From CAWFGW01 sp963849955 (lineage in GTDB: Bacteria; Bacteroidota; Bacteroidia; Cytophagales; JAAEPT01): a DNA stretch of 64,000 bases. Of the stretch, positions 54,444 to 63,295 are shown in pieces; within the stretch, counting starts at the first letter, position 1, and every line of letters begins with the position of its first letter. Location: assembly GCA_963849955.1 (NCBI GenBank), contig CAWKJU010000022.1, positions 1 to 64,000 on the forward strand, given 5' to 3'. A program made the position numbers and the translations under genes. Below the pieces are notes generated by a model. The model saw nothing but the letters and a program-made list of their open reading frames with translations. It ran no database searches and was not told where the DNA came from.

Positions 54444-56968
54444 GAAGTAAGCTTTTTGTAATTGGAATATTCATTTTTGGCCTATTTTCTAACCTACGTG
54501 CTCAAGAGCAGGATTTGATTAGAATTAGTTATGCCAATCCTCAAAAGTACATTATTAAGGAGATTACCGTAAGTGGTATTGAATACTTAGATAAAAACAC
54601 CATCATCTCTTTAAGTGGTTTAAAAGAAGGTGATGAAGTCACCATTCCTGGGGATGCAATCACCAACGCTTTAAAAAAACTTTGGAAACAACAACTGGTG
54701 GGTGATATTCAAATCTATATCACCAAGGTGGAAGGCAAAAACATCTCGCTCGAAATCTATTTAAAAGAACGTCCTCGTCTTTCCAAATTTTATCTTGAAG
54801 GTATTAAAAAAGGTCATTCAAAAGATTTAAGAGAGCAATTTGGTTTTATTACAGGTCAAAAAATTTCTGACGCTTTAATAAAAAACACTACTAATAAAGT
54901 CTATGATTTTTACGAAGAAAAAGGCTATTACGGAACTGAAGTAGACGTAACGCAATTTCAAGACACTGCGCTAGACAACCACATCATCTTAAAATATGAT
55001 GTAGACAAAGGTGAAAAGTTAAAAATTAAAAAAATCAATTTTATTGGTGTCGAAAAAGTAGATCCTAAAAAGCTTAGGAAAAAAATGAAAGAGACCAAAC
55101 AAAAGAAGTTTATTAGAATTTTTAAGCGATCTAAATATGTCAAGGATGACTACAAACTAGATAAACAAAAATTGATTGCCTATTACAACAACTTGGGAAT
55201 GCGGGATGCTAAAATTGTTGCCGACTCGGTTTATAAGGTGGACGATAAATATCTCAATATTGATATTCACATTGAAGAAGGTAGAAAATATTACTTCAGA
55301 GATATTACATGGACAGGAAACTATAAATATAGCTCAGACACATTAAGTAGAGTTTTATCCATTAAAAAAGGAGACGTATATAACAAACAACTATTAGATA
55401 CCCGATTAAATTTTAATCCACAAGGGTTAGATATCAGTTCATTATATATGGATTACGGATATCTTTTTTTTAATGTTAACCCAGTTGAAATTGCCATAGA
55501 TGGTGATAGTATTGATATTGAAATGCGAATTTTCGAAGGTCAACAAGCCACTATCAACCGTGTATCCGTTAGTGGTAACACAAAAACGAATGACCATGTG
55601 ATTATTCGAGAACTCCGGACTATTCCTGGTGAAAAATTCAGACGATCGGATCTTATTAGAACCCAAAGAGAACTATCAACCCTTGGGTATTTTGATCCAC
55701 AATCCATTGGTATTAATCCTAAACCAAACCCTCAAGATGGAACCGTAGATGTAGAATATACCTTAGTCGAAAAACCAAGTGACCAACTGCAGCTTTCTGG
55801 CGGTTGGGGTGGTGCCGTTGGTTTTGTCGGTTCACTAGGTCTATCCTTTAACAATTTCTCGATTAGAAATATCCCTAAACCTAAATCATGGAGTCCGCTA
55901 CCAACGGGTGATGGTCAACAACTTTCAATACGATTTCAGGCAAACTTTGGATTCAGAGCTTACTCTTTGGGCTTTACAGAACCTTGGTTAGGTGGTAAAA
56001 AACCAATCTCTTTTTCTGTCAACCTAAGTAGAAACGAACAAAGGAGATTTAATAACGAAGGAACCAAAACAGGACAATTTTCTGTCAACGCTATTTCTGT
56101 AAGTATAGGAAAACGTCTAAAATGGCCCGATGATAACTTCACATTAAGACACACGCTTTCACTGCTTAACTATGATGTAAATAATTTTCAAATCAATCAA
56201 GACTGTATAAACTGTAGTGCTAATAACTTGGCTTATACCGCAACGATTTCTAGAAATGATTTGGATCAACCATTATATCCTACCACGGGTTCTACGATCT
56301 CCTTAAGCGGAGCATTTACTCCTCCTTACTCCCTTTTCGATAAATCAAAAATTGACAAACCATTACATGAAGGATTTATCGAGTACCATAAATGGATGTT
56401 TGACAATAGCTGGTTCTTTAGATTGACACACAATAGAAAAACTGGCACAGGGTTTGACTTAGGAGACCAGAAAAAACAACACCCGCTTGTTCTTAATCTT
56501 CGTTCACATTTCGGGTTTATTGGCTCATATAATAGTCAACTTGGAGTTGGACCTTTTGAACGATTCAAAGTTGGTGGTGATGGTCTTTCAGGAGCAGGAT
56601 CAAGCTTCTATTTCGGAACGGATATTATTGGTCTCAGGGGTTATGGAAATAACACTATCGTAGGTAGTGATGGAAGTGATGGGGTGCTTTATAATAAATT
56701 TGTAATGGAATTACGTTATCCTATTGTAATGGGCAATGCTGCAACTATATATGCTTTAACCTTTTTGGAAGGTGGTAATAACTGGAGTCAGTACAGCAAT
56801 GTAAACCCTTTTGACATTAAACGGTCTTATGGTATGGGTGTTCGAATATTTATGCCCGCATTCGGTTTGATTGGGTTTGATTGGGGTAATGGTATAGATG
56901 AAATTGAAGGCAAGCCTGGAGTTAATGGCGGTCAATTCCACTTCACAATTGGTCAAATGTTACGTTAA
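54440..56968 (+). CDS. bamA: outer-membrane assembly factor BamA
   Basis: Core of the machine that inserts beta-barrel proteins into the outer membrane. In 842 residues it has a signal peptide (to about 22), several POTRA repeats from ~30 to ~430 (DKNTIISLSGLKEGD, DTLSRVLSIKKGD, NTKTNDHVIIRELRTIPG), and an Omp85 barrel to the end. The barrel has LRGYGNNTIVG, the VRGF/Y-type motif of loop 6. It overlaps uppS and precedes two ompH/skp genes, typical Bacteroidota order. Confidence 0.96.
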   Translation: MRSKLFVIGIFIFGLFSNLRAQEQDLIRISYANPQKYIIKEITVSGIEYLDKNTIISLSGLKEGDEVTIPGDAITNALKKLWKQQLVGDIQIYITKVEGKNISLEIYLKERPRLSKFYLEGIKKGHSKDLREQFGFITGQKISDALIKNTTNKVYDFYEEKGYYGTEVDVTQFQDTALDNHIILKYDVDKGEKLKIKKINFIGVEKVDPKKLRKKMKETKQKKFIRIFKRSKYVKDDYKLDKQKLIAYYNNLGMRDAKIVADSVYKVDDKYLNIDIHIEEGRKYYFRDITWTGNYKYSSDTLSRVLSIKKGDVYNKQLLDTRLNFNPQGLDISSLYMDYGYLFFNVNPVEIAIDGDSIDIEMRIFEGQQATINRVSVSGNTKTNDHVIIRELRTIPGEKFRRSDLIRTQRELSTLGYFDPQSIGINPKPNPQDGTVDVEYTLVEKPSDQLQLSGGWGGAVGFVGSLGLSFNNFSIRNIPKPKSWSPLPTGDGQQLSIRFQANFGFRAYSLGFTEPWLGGKKPISFSVNLSRNEQRRFNNEGTKTGQFSVNAISVSIGKRLKWPDDNFTLRHTLSLLNYDVNNFQINQDCINCSANNLAYTATISRNDLDQPLYPTTGSTISLSGAFTPPYSLFDKSKIDKPLHEGFIEYHKWMFDNSWFFRLTHNRKTGTGFDLGDQKKQHPLVLNLRSHFGFIGSYNSQLGVGPFERFKVGGDGLSGAGSSFYFGTDIIGLRGYGNNTIVGSDGSDGVLYNKFVMELRYPIVMGNAATIYALTFLEGGNNWSQYSNVNPFDIKRSYGMGVRIFMPAFGLIGFDWGNGIDEIEGKPGVNGGQFHFTIGQMLR

Positions 56969-56982
56969 AAACAGCTTTAATC

Positions 56983-57519
56983 ATGAAAAAACTAATCTTT
57001 GTATTACTTTCGGTTTGGGCATTTCAAGTAAGCGCTCAAAAATTTGGATATGTTGACACTGAGTATGTACTCAAAAAAGTGCCAGAATATGCAGAAGCTC
57101 AAAAAGAGATTGATAAAATATCAATAATATACCAAAAAGAGATTGAAGGAAAATATGCTTCTCTTGATTCGATGTTTAATGCTTTTAGAAAAGAAGAAAT
57201 TCTTCTCACCGAAGAAATGAAACAAAAGCGGCAAGATCAAATCATGCAAAAGGAAAAAGAGATTAAAGAATATCAAAAGAAAATCTTTGGTTTTGAAGGT
57301 CTTGTATTCTTAAAACGTCAAGAATTAATAAAACCAGTACAAGACAAAGTGTTTGCTGCCGTTAAAAAAGTAGCACAGGGTCATCATTTACAAGTCGTAT
57401 TTGACAAAGCTTCAGATTTAGTCATGATTTACACCAACCCAACACACGACTATACAGATTATGTATTAGAAGAATTAGGATTAGGAGATAAAACAGACAC
57501 CATAGATAATAAAAGATAA
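56983..57519 (+). CDS. OmpH/Skp-family periplasmic chaperone 1
   Basis: A 178-residue OmpH/Skp-like chaperone that guides unfolded outer-membrane proteins through the periplasm. It has signal peptide MKKLIFVLLSVWAFQVSAQ and the opening KFGYVDTEYVLKKVPEY. A long Lys/Glu/Gln-rich helical hairpin at about 40-115 is the tentacle region. A short acidic tail (LGLGDKTDTID) ends it. Next to bamA and to its own paralogue. Confidence 0.92.
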   Translation: MKKLIFVLLSVWAFQVSAQKFGYVDTEYVLKKVPEYAEAQKEIDKISIIYQKEIEGKYASLDSMFNAFRKEEILLTEEMKQKRQDQIMQKEKEIKEYQKKIFGFEGLVFLKRQELIKPVQDKVFAAVKKVAQGHHLQVVFDKASDLVMIYTNPTHDYTDYVLEELGLGDKTDTIDNKR

Positions 57520-57530
57520 ATAACACAGAT

Positions 57531-58085
57531 ATGAAAAAGATATTAGTAACAGCAGTATTAGCTATCGCATCATTAAGTATTCAAGCACAAAGCTTAAAAT
57601 TGGCTTACACCAATGTGGAGTTCATTTTGGAATCACATCCTAAAATGAAAGAAATTCAATCAGAGATTGAAACGTTAACTAATCAGTATAGAAAAGACAT
57701 CCAAACACAAACACAGGAATTTCAAGCAAGAGTCGCTCAATATCAAAAAGGGGAAGCGATGATGTCTGATATTGTAAAAGCTGATAAGCAAAAAGAACTT
57801 CAAGATGCTCAAAATAGAATTGAGGATATGCAAAACAATGCACAAATGAAGTTAATGCAAAAGCAAGAAACGTTATTAGCACCTGTCTTAGACGAAATTG
57901 AAGCAGCTATCGAAGCTGTAGCTAAAGAAAATGGGTACGACTATGTATTCAATGGTTCAACAAGTAATGGTACTTCCATCGTTTTGTATGCTAAATCCAA
58001 AGGAGATAATTTAACCCTAAAAATATTTCAAAAGCTAGGCATTCCAGTTTCAGAAGAACTGAAAAAAGAACTAGAGCAAAACTAA
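57531..58085 (+). CDS. OmpH/Skp-family periplasmic chaperone 2
   Basis: A 184-residue paralogue with signal peptide MKKILVTAVLAIASLSIQAQ, opening LKLAYTNVEFILESHP. Charged coiled-coil arms (about 40-120) are followed by a Skp-like C-terminal part with ENGYDYVFNGSTSNG. The pair with the upstream gene looks like an old tandem duplication. It is the last gene of the block; a terminator follows. Confidence 0.92.
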   Translation: MKKILVTAVLAIASLSIQAQSLKLAYTNVEFILESHPKMKEIQSEIETLTNQYRKDIQTQTQEFQARVAQYQKGEAMMSDIVKADKQKELQDAQNRIEDMQNNAQMKLMQKQETLLAPVLDEIEAAIEAVAKENGYDYVFNGSTSNGTSIVLYAKSKGDNLTLKIFQKLGIPVSEELKKELEQN

Positions 58086-58093
58086 AAATTAAA

Positions 58094-58117
58094 AGCGGCC
58101 AATGGCCGCTTTTTTTC
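58094..58117 (+). terminator. rho-independent terminator after the ompH/skp pair
   Basis: AGCGGCC (58094-58100) and GGCCGCT (58104-58110) form a seven-pair GC-rich stem with an AAT loop, followed by a T run. Confidence 0.9.
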
Positions 58118-58163
58118 TTTCTAGCCCTTTCCGCTTGTATTTTTTCTTCTATCAAAATAGGCA

Positions 58164-58171
58164 TATATTTG
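58164..58171 (+). promoter_or_regulatory. candidate -7 element for holB
   Basis: TATATTTG matches TAnnTTTG exactly and lies 7 bp before the ATG, so the transcript would be nearly leaderless. A TTG at 58135-58137 is too far for ideal spacing. Confidence 0.35.
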
Positions 58172-58178
58172 AGCGTTT

Positions 58179-59300
58179 ATGCAATTTTCACAAATCGTAG
58201 GTCTGTCTCATGTTAAACAATCACTGATTCAATCAGTCGCTGATTCGCATGTTGCTCACGCACAAATGTTCTTGGGTACCACGGGATCAGCCAACATGGC
58301 TATTGCCTTGGCATATGCCTCGTACATCAACTGTGAAAATAGAAACGATAATGATTCTTGTGGTTTATGCTCTTCTTGTATAAAAATGCAAAAGCACATT
58401 CATCCTGATGTACAATATGTCTTTCCAACTTACTCATTAGGTTCAGGAGATAAAGATAAACAACGCGCGGAAATTATTGCTAACTGGCGTTCTTTTTTGA
58501 GTCAAAACCCATATAGTTCTTTACCAGACTGGGCAAACTTTATTCAGGCCGAAAATAAGCAGTGTATTATTTCGGTAGATGAAAGCAGGAATATTGTCAA
58601 AAACATTTCTTTAAAAGCATTTGAAGGTGAATATAAAATGGTCTTCATTTGGCTTCCAGAAATGATGAACCAGGCAGCAGCTAACTCCATCTTAAAAATT
58701 TTAGAAGAGCCTCCAGAAAAAACACTTTTCCTGCTCATTTCTAATAGCTTGGAAAGCAACTTGGCTACCATCATATCGAGAACACAAATAGTAACTATCC
58801 CCACTTACCAAGCTAATGAAGTTTCTGAAACACTTCAAAAGGCATTTGGAATCACCGAAGAGCAAGCCTCACATGCTTCCCAACTGGAACAAAATAATGT
58901 TAATGAGGCACTAAAGCTTTGTTTTGGGGAAGAAAGTGATAGCAACGAACTTTTTCAAACATGGATGCGACTGTGTTTTACACGGAACTTAACCGAACTA
59001 GTTACCTTATCTGAAGATTTTCAAAAACTCAGTAAGACGAATCAAAAAGCTTTGTTACAGTTTGGAATCAACATGACGCGGAACCTGCTTTTATTTCAAA
59101 GCGACTCTAACCAGCTTCTTCGATTAAAAGAGTCTGAAAAAACATTTGTCACTAACTTCTCTAAAGTAATTACGATGGATAAAATGATGGCTTTTAGCTC
59201 TAGTTTAAATACTGCCTTTTTCCACTTGGAAAGAAATGCAAACCCTAAGATTACTTTCTTAGATTTATCATTAAACTTATCATCCTTGCTGAAAGCCTAA
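58179..59300 (+). CDS. holB: DNA polymerase III subunit delta'
   Basis: Clamp-loader subunit that helps load the sliding clamp. At 373 residues it has the delta'-type N-terminal AAA fold and a zinc-binding group with CENRNDNDSCGLCSSC (about 50-65). The P-loop region (GTTGSANMA) lacks the usual Lys, as expected for delta'. The SRC-region block ILKILEEPPEKTLFLLIS is diagnostic of the clamp-loader family. A beta-clamp-binding or ATPase role is not expected for this subunit. Confidence 0.9.
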   Translation: MQFSQIVGLSHVKQSLIQSVADSHVAHAQMFLGTTGSANMAIALAYASYINCENRNDNDSCGLCSSCIKMQKHIHPDVQYVFPTYSLGSGDKDKQRAEIIANWRSFLSQNPYSSLPDWANFIQAENKQCIISVDESRNIVKNISLKAFEGEYKMVFIWLPEMMNQAAANSILKILEEPPEKTLFLLISNSLESNLATIISRTQIVTIPTYQANEVSETLQKAFGITEEQASHASQLEQNNVNEALKLCFGEESDSNELFQTWMRLCFTRNLTELVTLSEDFQKLSKTNQKALLQFGINMTRNLLLFQSDSNQLLRLKESEKTFVTNFSKVITMDKMMAFSSSLNTAFFHLERNANPKITFLDLSLNLSSLLKA

Positions 59301-59304
59301 TTAT

Positions 59305-60222
59305 ATGAAAATTAGAATAGCGACACGTAAAAGCAAGTTAGCCCTTTGGCAAACCTATCACATTGAACATCTTCTTCAAAATATAGGGTTGGAAACAGAA
59401 ATTGTTTCTTTTGATACAAAAGGAGACCAAATACTTGATCGCTCGTTATCAAAGATAGGCAGTAAAGGGGTTTTTACTGAAGAGCTTGAAAATGGTTTGT
59501 TAAGTGGCGAAGTAGATATTGCCGTACATTCAGCAAAAGATTTACAATCTGATTTGGGACCAGACCTAGAAATCATTGCCTTTACAAAGCGAGAAGAAGT
59601 AAATGATGTATTAGTTGCACTGGATAAGAAAAAATCAATTGAAGGTGATATTGTGATTGGTACTTCATCCACGCGAAGAGTGGCATTTTTAAAGCATTTC
59701 TATCCCCAAGCAAAAATTGTGGATATGCGGGGTAATTTACAAACCCGGTTCCAAAAACTTCAAGACGGACATTGTGATGCCCTTATGTTAGCCTATGCCG
59801 GTGTACATCGAATGGAAATGGACGAATATATCTCAGAGAAACTTCCTTTCACCAAGTTTATCCCTGCAGTAGGTCAAGGTACTATCGCCATTGAAGTTGC
59901 AACATCCTTAAGTAAAGAAAAAAAAGAAGCAATACGCACAGCATGCAATGATTCACACACAGAATCATGTTTAAAAGCGGAGCGTGCTTATTTAAAATAT
60001 TTAAACGGTGGCTGTAGCATCCCCGTGTTTGCCAACTGCACTCACGAACACAAAACCTTGACTATTAATGGTGGCATTGTTAGTTTAGACGGACAAAAAT
60101 TCTTAAAACTAACGTTAACAGCTCCTATTCAAGATGCTGAACTTCTAGGCACCTCTCTTGCTAAAGAAATAATGGCAATGGGTGGCGAGAAAGTACTAGA
60201 AGACATACGAAAAACTTTATAA
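59305..60222 (+). CDS. hemC: porphobilinogen deaminase (hydroxymethylbilane synthase)
   Basis: Polymerises four porphobilinogens in haem synthesis. The 305-residue protein has the N-terminal RIATRKSKLALWQ, VHSAKDL with the catalytic Asp at 79, and GTSSTRRVAFL near 119-129. The dipyrromethane-cofactor Cys is in LNGGCSIPV (C237). No other haem gene lies beside it here. Confidence 0.96.
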   Translation: MKIRIATRKSKLALWQTYHIEHLLQNIGLETEIVSFDTKGDQILDRSLSKIGSKGVFTEELENGLLSGEVDIAVHSAKDLQSDLGPDLEIIAFTKREEVNDVLVALDKKKSIEGDIVIGTSSTRRVAFLKHFYPQAKIVDMRGNLQTRFQKLQDGHCDALMLAYAGVHRMEMDEYISEKLPFTKFIPAVGQGTIAIEVATSLSKEKKEAIRTACNDSHTESCLKAERAYLKYLNGGCSIPVFANCTHEHKTLTINGGIVSLDGQKFLKLTLTAPIQDAELLGTSLAKEIMAMGGEKVLEDIRKTL

Positions 60223-60231
60223 ATCATAACA

Positions 60232-60855
60232 ATGAAAAAATTCACTTTTATATTATTGGCTTTTTTAATTGGCTTGGCTTCAGAAGCGAAAGGACCGAAA
60301 AAGAAAAAATATGACTCCGTAGTTACCATCTCTACAGCATATGGTGATATGGTTTTTATCTTATTTGACGAAACACCAAAACACAAAGCCAATTTCATCG
60401 AGTTAGTTAAAAAAGGGTTTTATGATAGCACTACCTTCCATCGCGTCATCAAAGATTTTATGATTCAAGGAGGTGATCCTAATTCTAAAAATGACAACCC
60501 CTCAGATGACGGTCAGGGGGGGCCAGGGTACACCGTTCCAGCTGAATTTACCGATCACAAACATGTAAAGGGTGCACTTGCAGCAGCAAGAAAAGGTGAC
60601 ATGGTAAATCCAAAACAAGAATCCAGTGGTTCGCAATTTTACATCGTGCACAATTCAGAAGGTACTCCACATCTTGATGGACATTATACCGTGTTTGGGA
60701 TCATCATAAAAGGAATGGAGGTCATTGATAAAATTGCAAATGCTGAAACTGGTGCGATGAACAGACCTATGAAAGACATCCCAATGACAGTGACTGTGGA
60801 AGAGGTCAAGCGAAAAAAAATCACAAAAACTTACGGGTATACCTACGATAAATAA
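60232..60855 (+). CDS. exported cyclophilin-type peptidyl-prolyl isomerase
   Basis: Predicted periplasmic cyclophilin of 207 residues with a signal-like N-terminus (MKKFTFILLAFLIGLASEA). The core shows YDSTTFHRVIKDFMIQGGDP with the catalytic Arg in FHRV, GSQFYIVHNSEG and HLDGHYTVFGIIIKGM. It probably speeds prolyl isomerisation of exported proteins. Overlaps the next gene by one base (TAATG). Confidence 0.92.
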   Translation: MKKFTFILLAFLIGLASEAKGPKKKKYDSVVTISTAYGDMVFILFDETPKHKANFIELVKKGFYDSTTFHRVIKDFMIQGGDPNSKNDNPSDDGQGGPGYTVPAEFTDHKHVKGALAAARKGDMVNPKQESSGSQFYIVHNSEGTPHLDGHYTVFGIIIKGMEVIDKIANAETGAMNRPMKDIPMTVTVEEVKRKKITKTYGYTYDK

Positions 60856-61766
60856 TGAAAAAGAAAATTTTAGTTACCGGCTCCAATGGCCTTTTAGGTC
60901 AAAAACTTGTTCACTTAATTGCTACTAGTGACTATGATTTAATTGCTACTGCTCGTGGAGAAAACCGTATGATTTTTCAAGAAGGATATACCTATGCTCA
61001 AATGGATATCACTGAAGAAAGTAATGTGAATGAAGTTTTAGAAAAATACCGACCTGACTATATCATCAACACTGCTGCAATGACAAATGTTGACCAGTGT
61101 GAAGAAGATAAACAAGGGTGTGATTTACTAAATGTAACTGCTGTTCAGTATCTCGTAAATGCCTGCAATAAGTACAATATTCACTTGATTCATCTTTCTA
61201 CTGACTTTATTTTTGATGGTGAGGCTGGTCCTTATACGGAAGAGGCGCAGGCTAATCCAGTAAGTTACTATGGAGAGAGCAAACTTAAAGCGGAAGAAAT
61301 AGTTCAGACTTGCACTGCACCATGGGCTATTGCCAGAACCGTATTAGTTTATGGTATCTGCGAAGGTATGAGTCGTTCCAACATCATCCTTTGGGTAAAA
61401 AATTCTATTGAAAACAAAAAGCCAATCAACGTGGTTAATGACCAATGGCGAAGCCCTACGCTCGCAGAAGACCTGGCTCAAGGGTGTTTCTTAATCGCTA
61501 AAAATAATGCCACGGGCATCTACAATATTTCAGGGGAAGATTTTTTAAACCCTTATCAAATGGCCATCTTCACAGCTGATTATTTCAATCTTGACAAATC
61601 ATTTATAACAGAAACTGATGGGAGCAAATTTTCTCAAACAGCTAAAAGGCCTCCTAAAACAGGGTTTAGAATCGAAAAAGCAAGAAAAGAATTGGGATAT
61701 AAACCCCATAGTTTCACAGAAGGAATCCAAATTTTGGATGAACAAATGAAAAAACTAGAACTATAA
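60855..61766 (+). CDS. RmlD-like sugar-nucleotide reductase (SDR family)
   Basis: A 303-residue extended short-chain dehydrogenase of the RmlD type. It has the NAD(P)-binding GSNGLLGQKLV (TGSNG) at 7-17, the DQC active-site-region block (NTAAMTNVDQCEEDK), and the YYGESK motif (Tyr/Lys) near 138-143. RmlD reduces dTDP-4-dehydrorhamnose; the actual sugar cannot be told, since no rml partner is nearby. Confidence 0.88.
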   Translation: MKKKILVTGSNGLLGQKLVHLIATSDYDLIATARGENRMIFQEGYTYAQMDITEESNVNEVLEKYRPDYIINTAAMTNVDQCEEDKQGCDLLNVTAVQYLVNACNKYNIHLIHLSTDFIFDGEAGPYTEEAQANPVSYYGESKLKAEEIVQTCTAPWAIARTVLVYGICEGMSRSNIILWVKNSIENKKPINVVNDQWRSPTLAEDLAQGCFLIAKNNATGIYNISGEDFLNPYQMAIFTADYFNLDKSFITETDGSKFSQTAKRPPKTGFRIEKARKELGYKPHSFTEGIQILDEQMKKLEL

Positions 61767-61769
61767 ATT

Positions 61770-63269
61770 ATGAAGAGACTTACCAGCACAATCTTACTCG
61801 CTTTAATTTCTATCACGTCTGTATTTGCAGAACAAGCCGTTAAAAAGAAAAACATGGTTACAGAGTTATTCGATGGCTTTGTGTATGGCTTTGTTGAACC
61901 AGTAGTGTTGGCCTACTTCGAAGTAGGAGGTGTTAAAATCCCTTTCATTATCCTTTGGCTTCTTTTAGGTGCATTAATTTTCACCATCTATTTTAAATTT
62001 ATCAATTTTAGATCGTTCATTTTGGCATTTCGCATCGTTAAAGGGACTTATAGTAGTGATGACGATGAAGGGGAAGTCACCCATTTCCAAGCCCTTACTG
62101 CAGCATTATCTGGTACAGTAGGTTTGGGGAATATAGCTGGGGTGGCAGCAGCAATCTCTTTGGGAGGTCCAGGAGCTACTTTTTGGATGATTTTGACAGG
62201 TCTTTTGGGTATGTCTTCAAAATTTGTTGAATGCACTTTAGGTGTAAAATATAGAAAAATTGATGAAGACGGCACCGTTCATGGTGGGCCAATGTATTAC
62301 CTCAGCAATGGCATAGCTGGTTTTAAACCGGGCATAGCTGGATTTGGGAAATTTCTAGCAGGAGCGTTTGCTGTTTTCTGTGTGTTTGGATCTTTTGGTG
62401 GTGGTAACATGTTCCAATCGAATCAGGCCTATAAGCAAATGGCTTCAATAGGTGTTTTTGAACACTCCACTACTGCGAGTTTTATCTTTGGATTACTTAT
62501 GGCGGTTTTAGTTGGTGTGGTAATAATTGGAGGAATTAAAAGTATTGCCAAAGTAACCGACAAGATTGTACCTTTTATGGTAGTCATTTATGTAGCAGCA
62601 GCACTTTACATTCTTTTTGCCAAGTTTGATCAAATCCCTACAGCTTTCATGGCTATAATAGATGGTGCTTTTAATGCAGAAGCCGCATTTGGTGGTTTTA
62701 TTGGGGTGATGATTGTGGGTATTCAACGTGCTGCCTTCTCAAATGAAGCTGGAATAGGGTCAGCATCCATTGCACACTCTGCTGTGAAAACTCGATTCCC
62801 AGCAAGTGAAGGAATTGTAGCCCTCTTAGAACCGTTTATCGATACCGTGGTAGTTTGTACGATGACAGCCGTAGTTCTTATTATCACAGGCTTTTATGAT
62901 GCTGAAAGCAGCGTTGGTGGAATTGAAGTTACTTCTTCAGCTTTTGCTAGTGTAATTCCTGGAGCACAGTATATTATTATGGTAGCGGCTGTTTTGTTTG
63001 CATTCTCTACAATGATTTCGTGGTCATATTATGGATTACAGGCATGGGGATATTTATTTGGAGTATCAAAGCGTAATGAATTACTATACAAAGGTATCTT
63101 TTGCATATTTGTAGTGGTAGGTGCTATGTCAAGTATGGGCGCAGTAATTACCTTTTCTGATTGTGCTATATTAGCGATGTGTTTCCCTAACATCATGGGG
63201 CTTTATCTTTTACTTCCTATTGTAAAAGACGAGCTTCAGAAATTCTTAGCATACATTAAAGACAAATAA
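61770..63269 (+). CDS. AGCS-family sodium:alanine/glycine symporter
   Basis: A 499-residue transporter with many hydrophobic segments and AGCS signatures: SGTVGLGNIAGVAAAISLGGPGATFWM near 115-140, and NEAGIGSASIAHSA. It likely imports alanine or glycine with sodium. The start follows the reductase by 3 bp, suggesting one transcript. Confidence 0.93.
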   Translation: MKRLTSTILLALISITSVFAEQAVKKKNMVTELFDGFVYGFVEPVVLAYFEVGGVKIPFIILWLLLGALIFTIYFKFINFRSFILAFRIVKGTYSSDDDEGEVTHFQALTAALSGTVGLGNIAGVAAAISLGGPGATFWMILTGLLGMSSKFVECTLGVKYRKIDEDGTVHGGPMYYLSNGIAGFKPGIAGFGKFLAGAFAVFCVFGSFGGGNMFQSNQAYKQMASIGVFEHSTTASFIFGLLMAVLVGVVIIGGIKSIAKVTDKIVPFMVVIYVAAALYILFAKFDQIPTAFMAIIDGAFNAEAAFGGFIGVMIVGIQRAAFSNEAGIGSASIAHSAVKTRFPASEGIVALLEPFIDTVVVCTMTAVVLIITGFYDAESSVGGIEVTSSAFASVIPGAQYIIMVAAVLFAFSTMISWSYYGLQAWGYLFGVSKRNELLYKGIFCIFVVVGAMSSMGAVITFSDCAILAMCFPNIMGLYLLLPIVKDELQKFLAYIKDK

Positions 63270-63295
63270 ATTGACTACACATCCAGTGATTTTTT

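Noticed and set aside
58179..59300. P-loop of the delta' subunit lacking its Lys, seen as a possible defect
   Set aside because: Loss of ATPase residues is normal for delta' and not a sign of decay.
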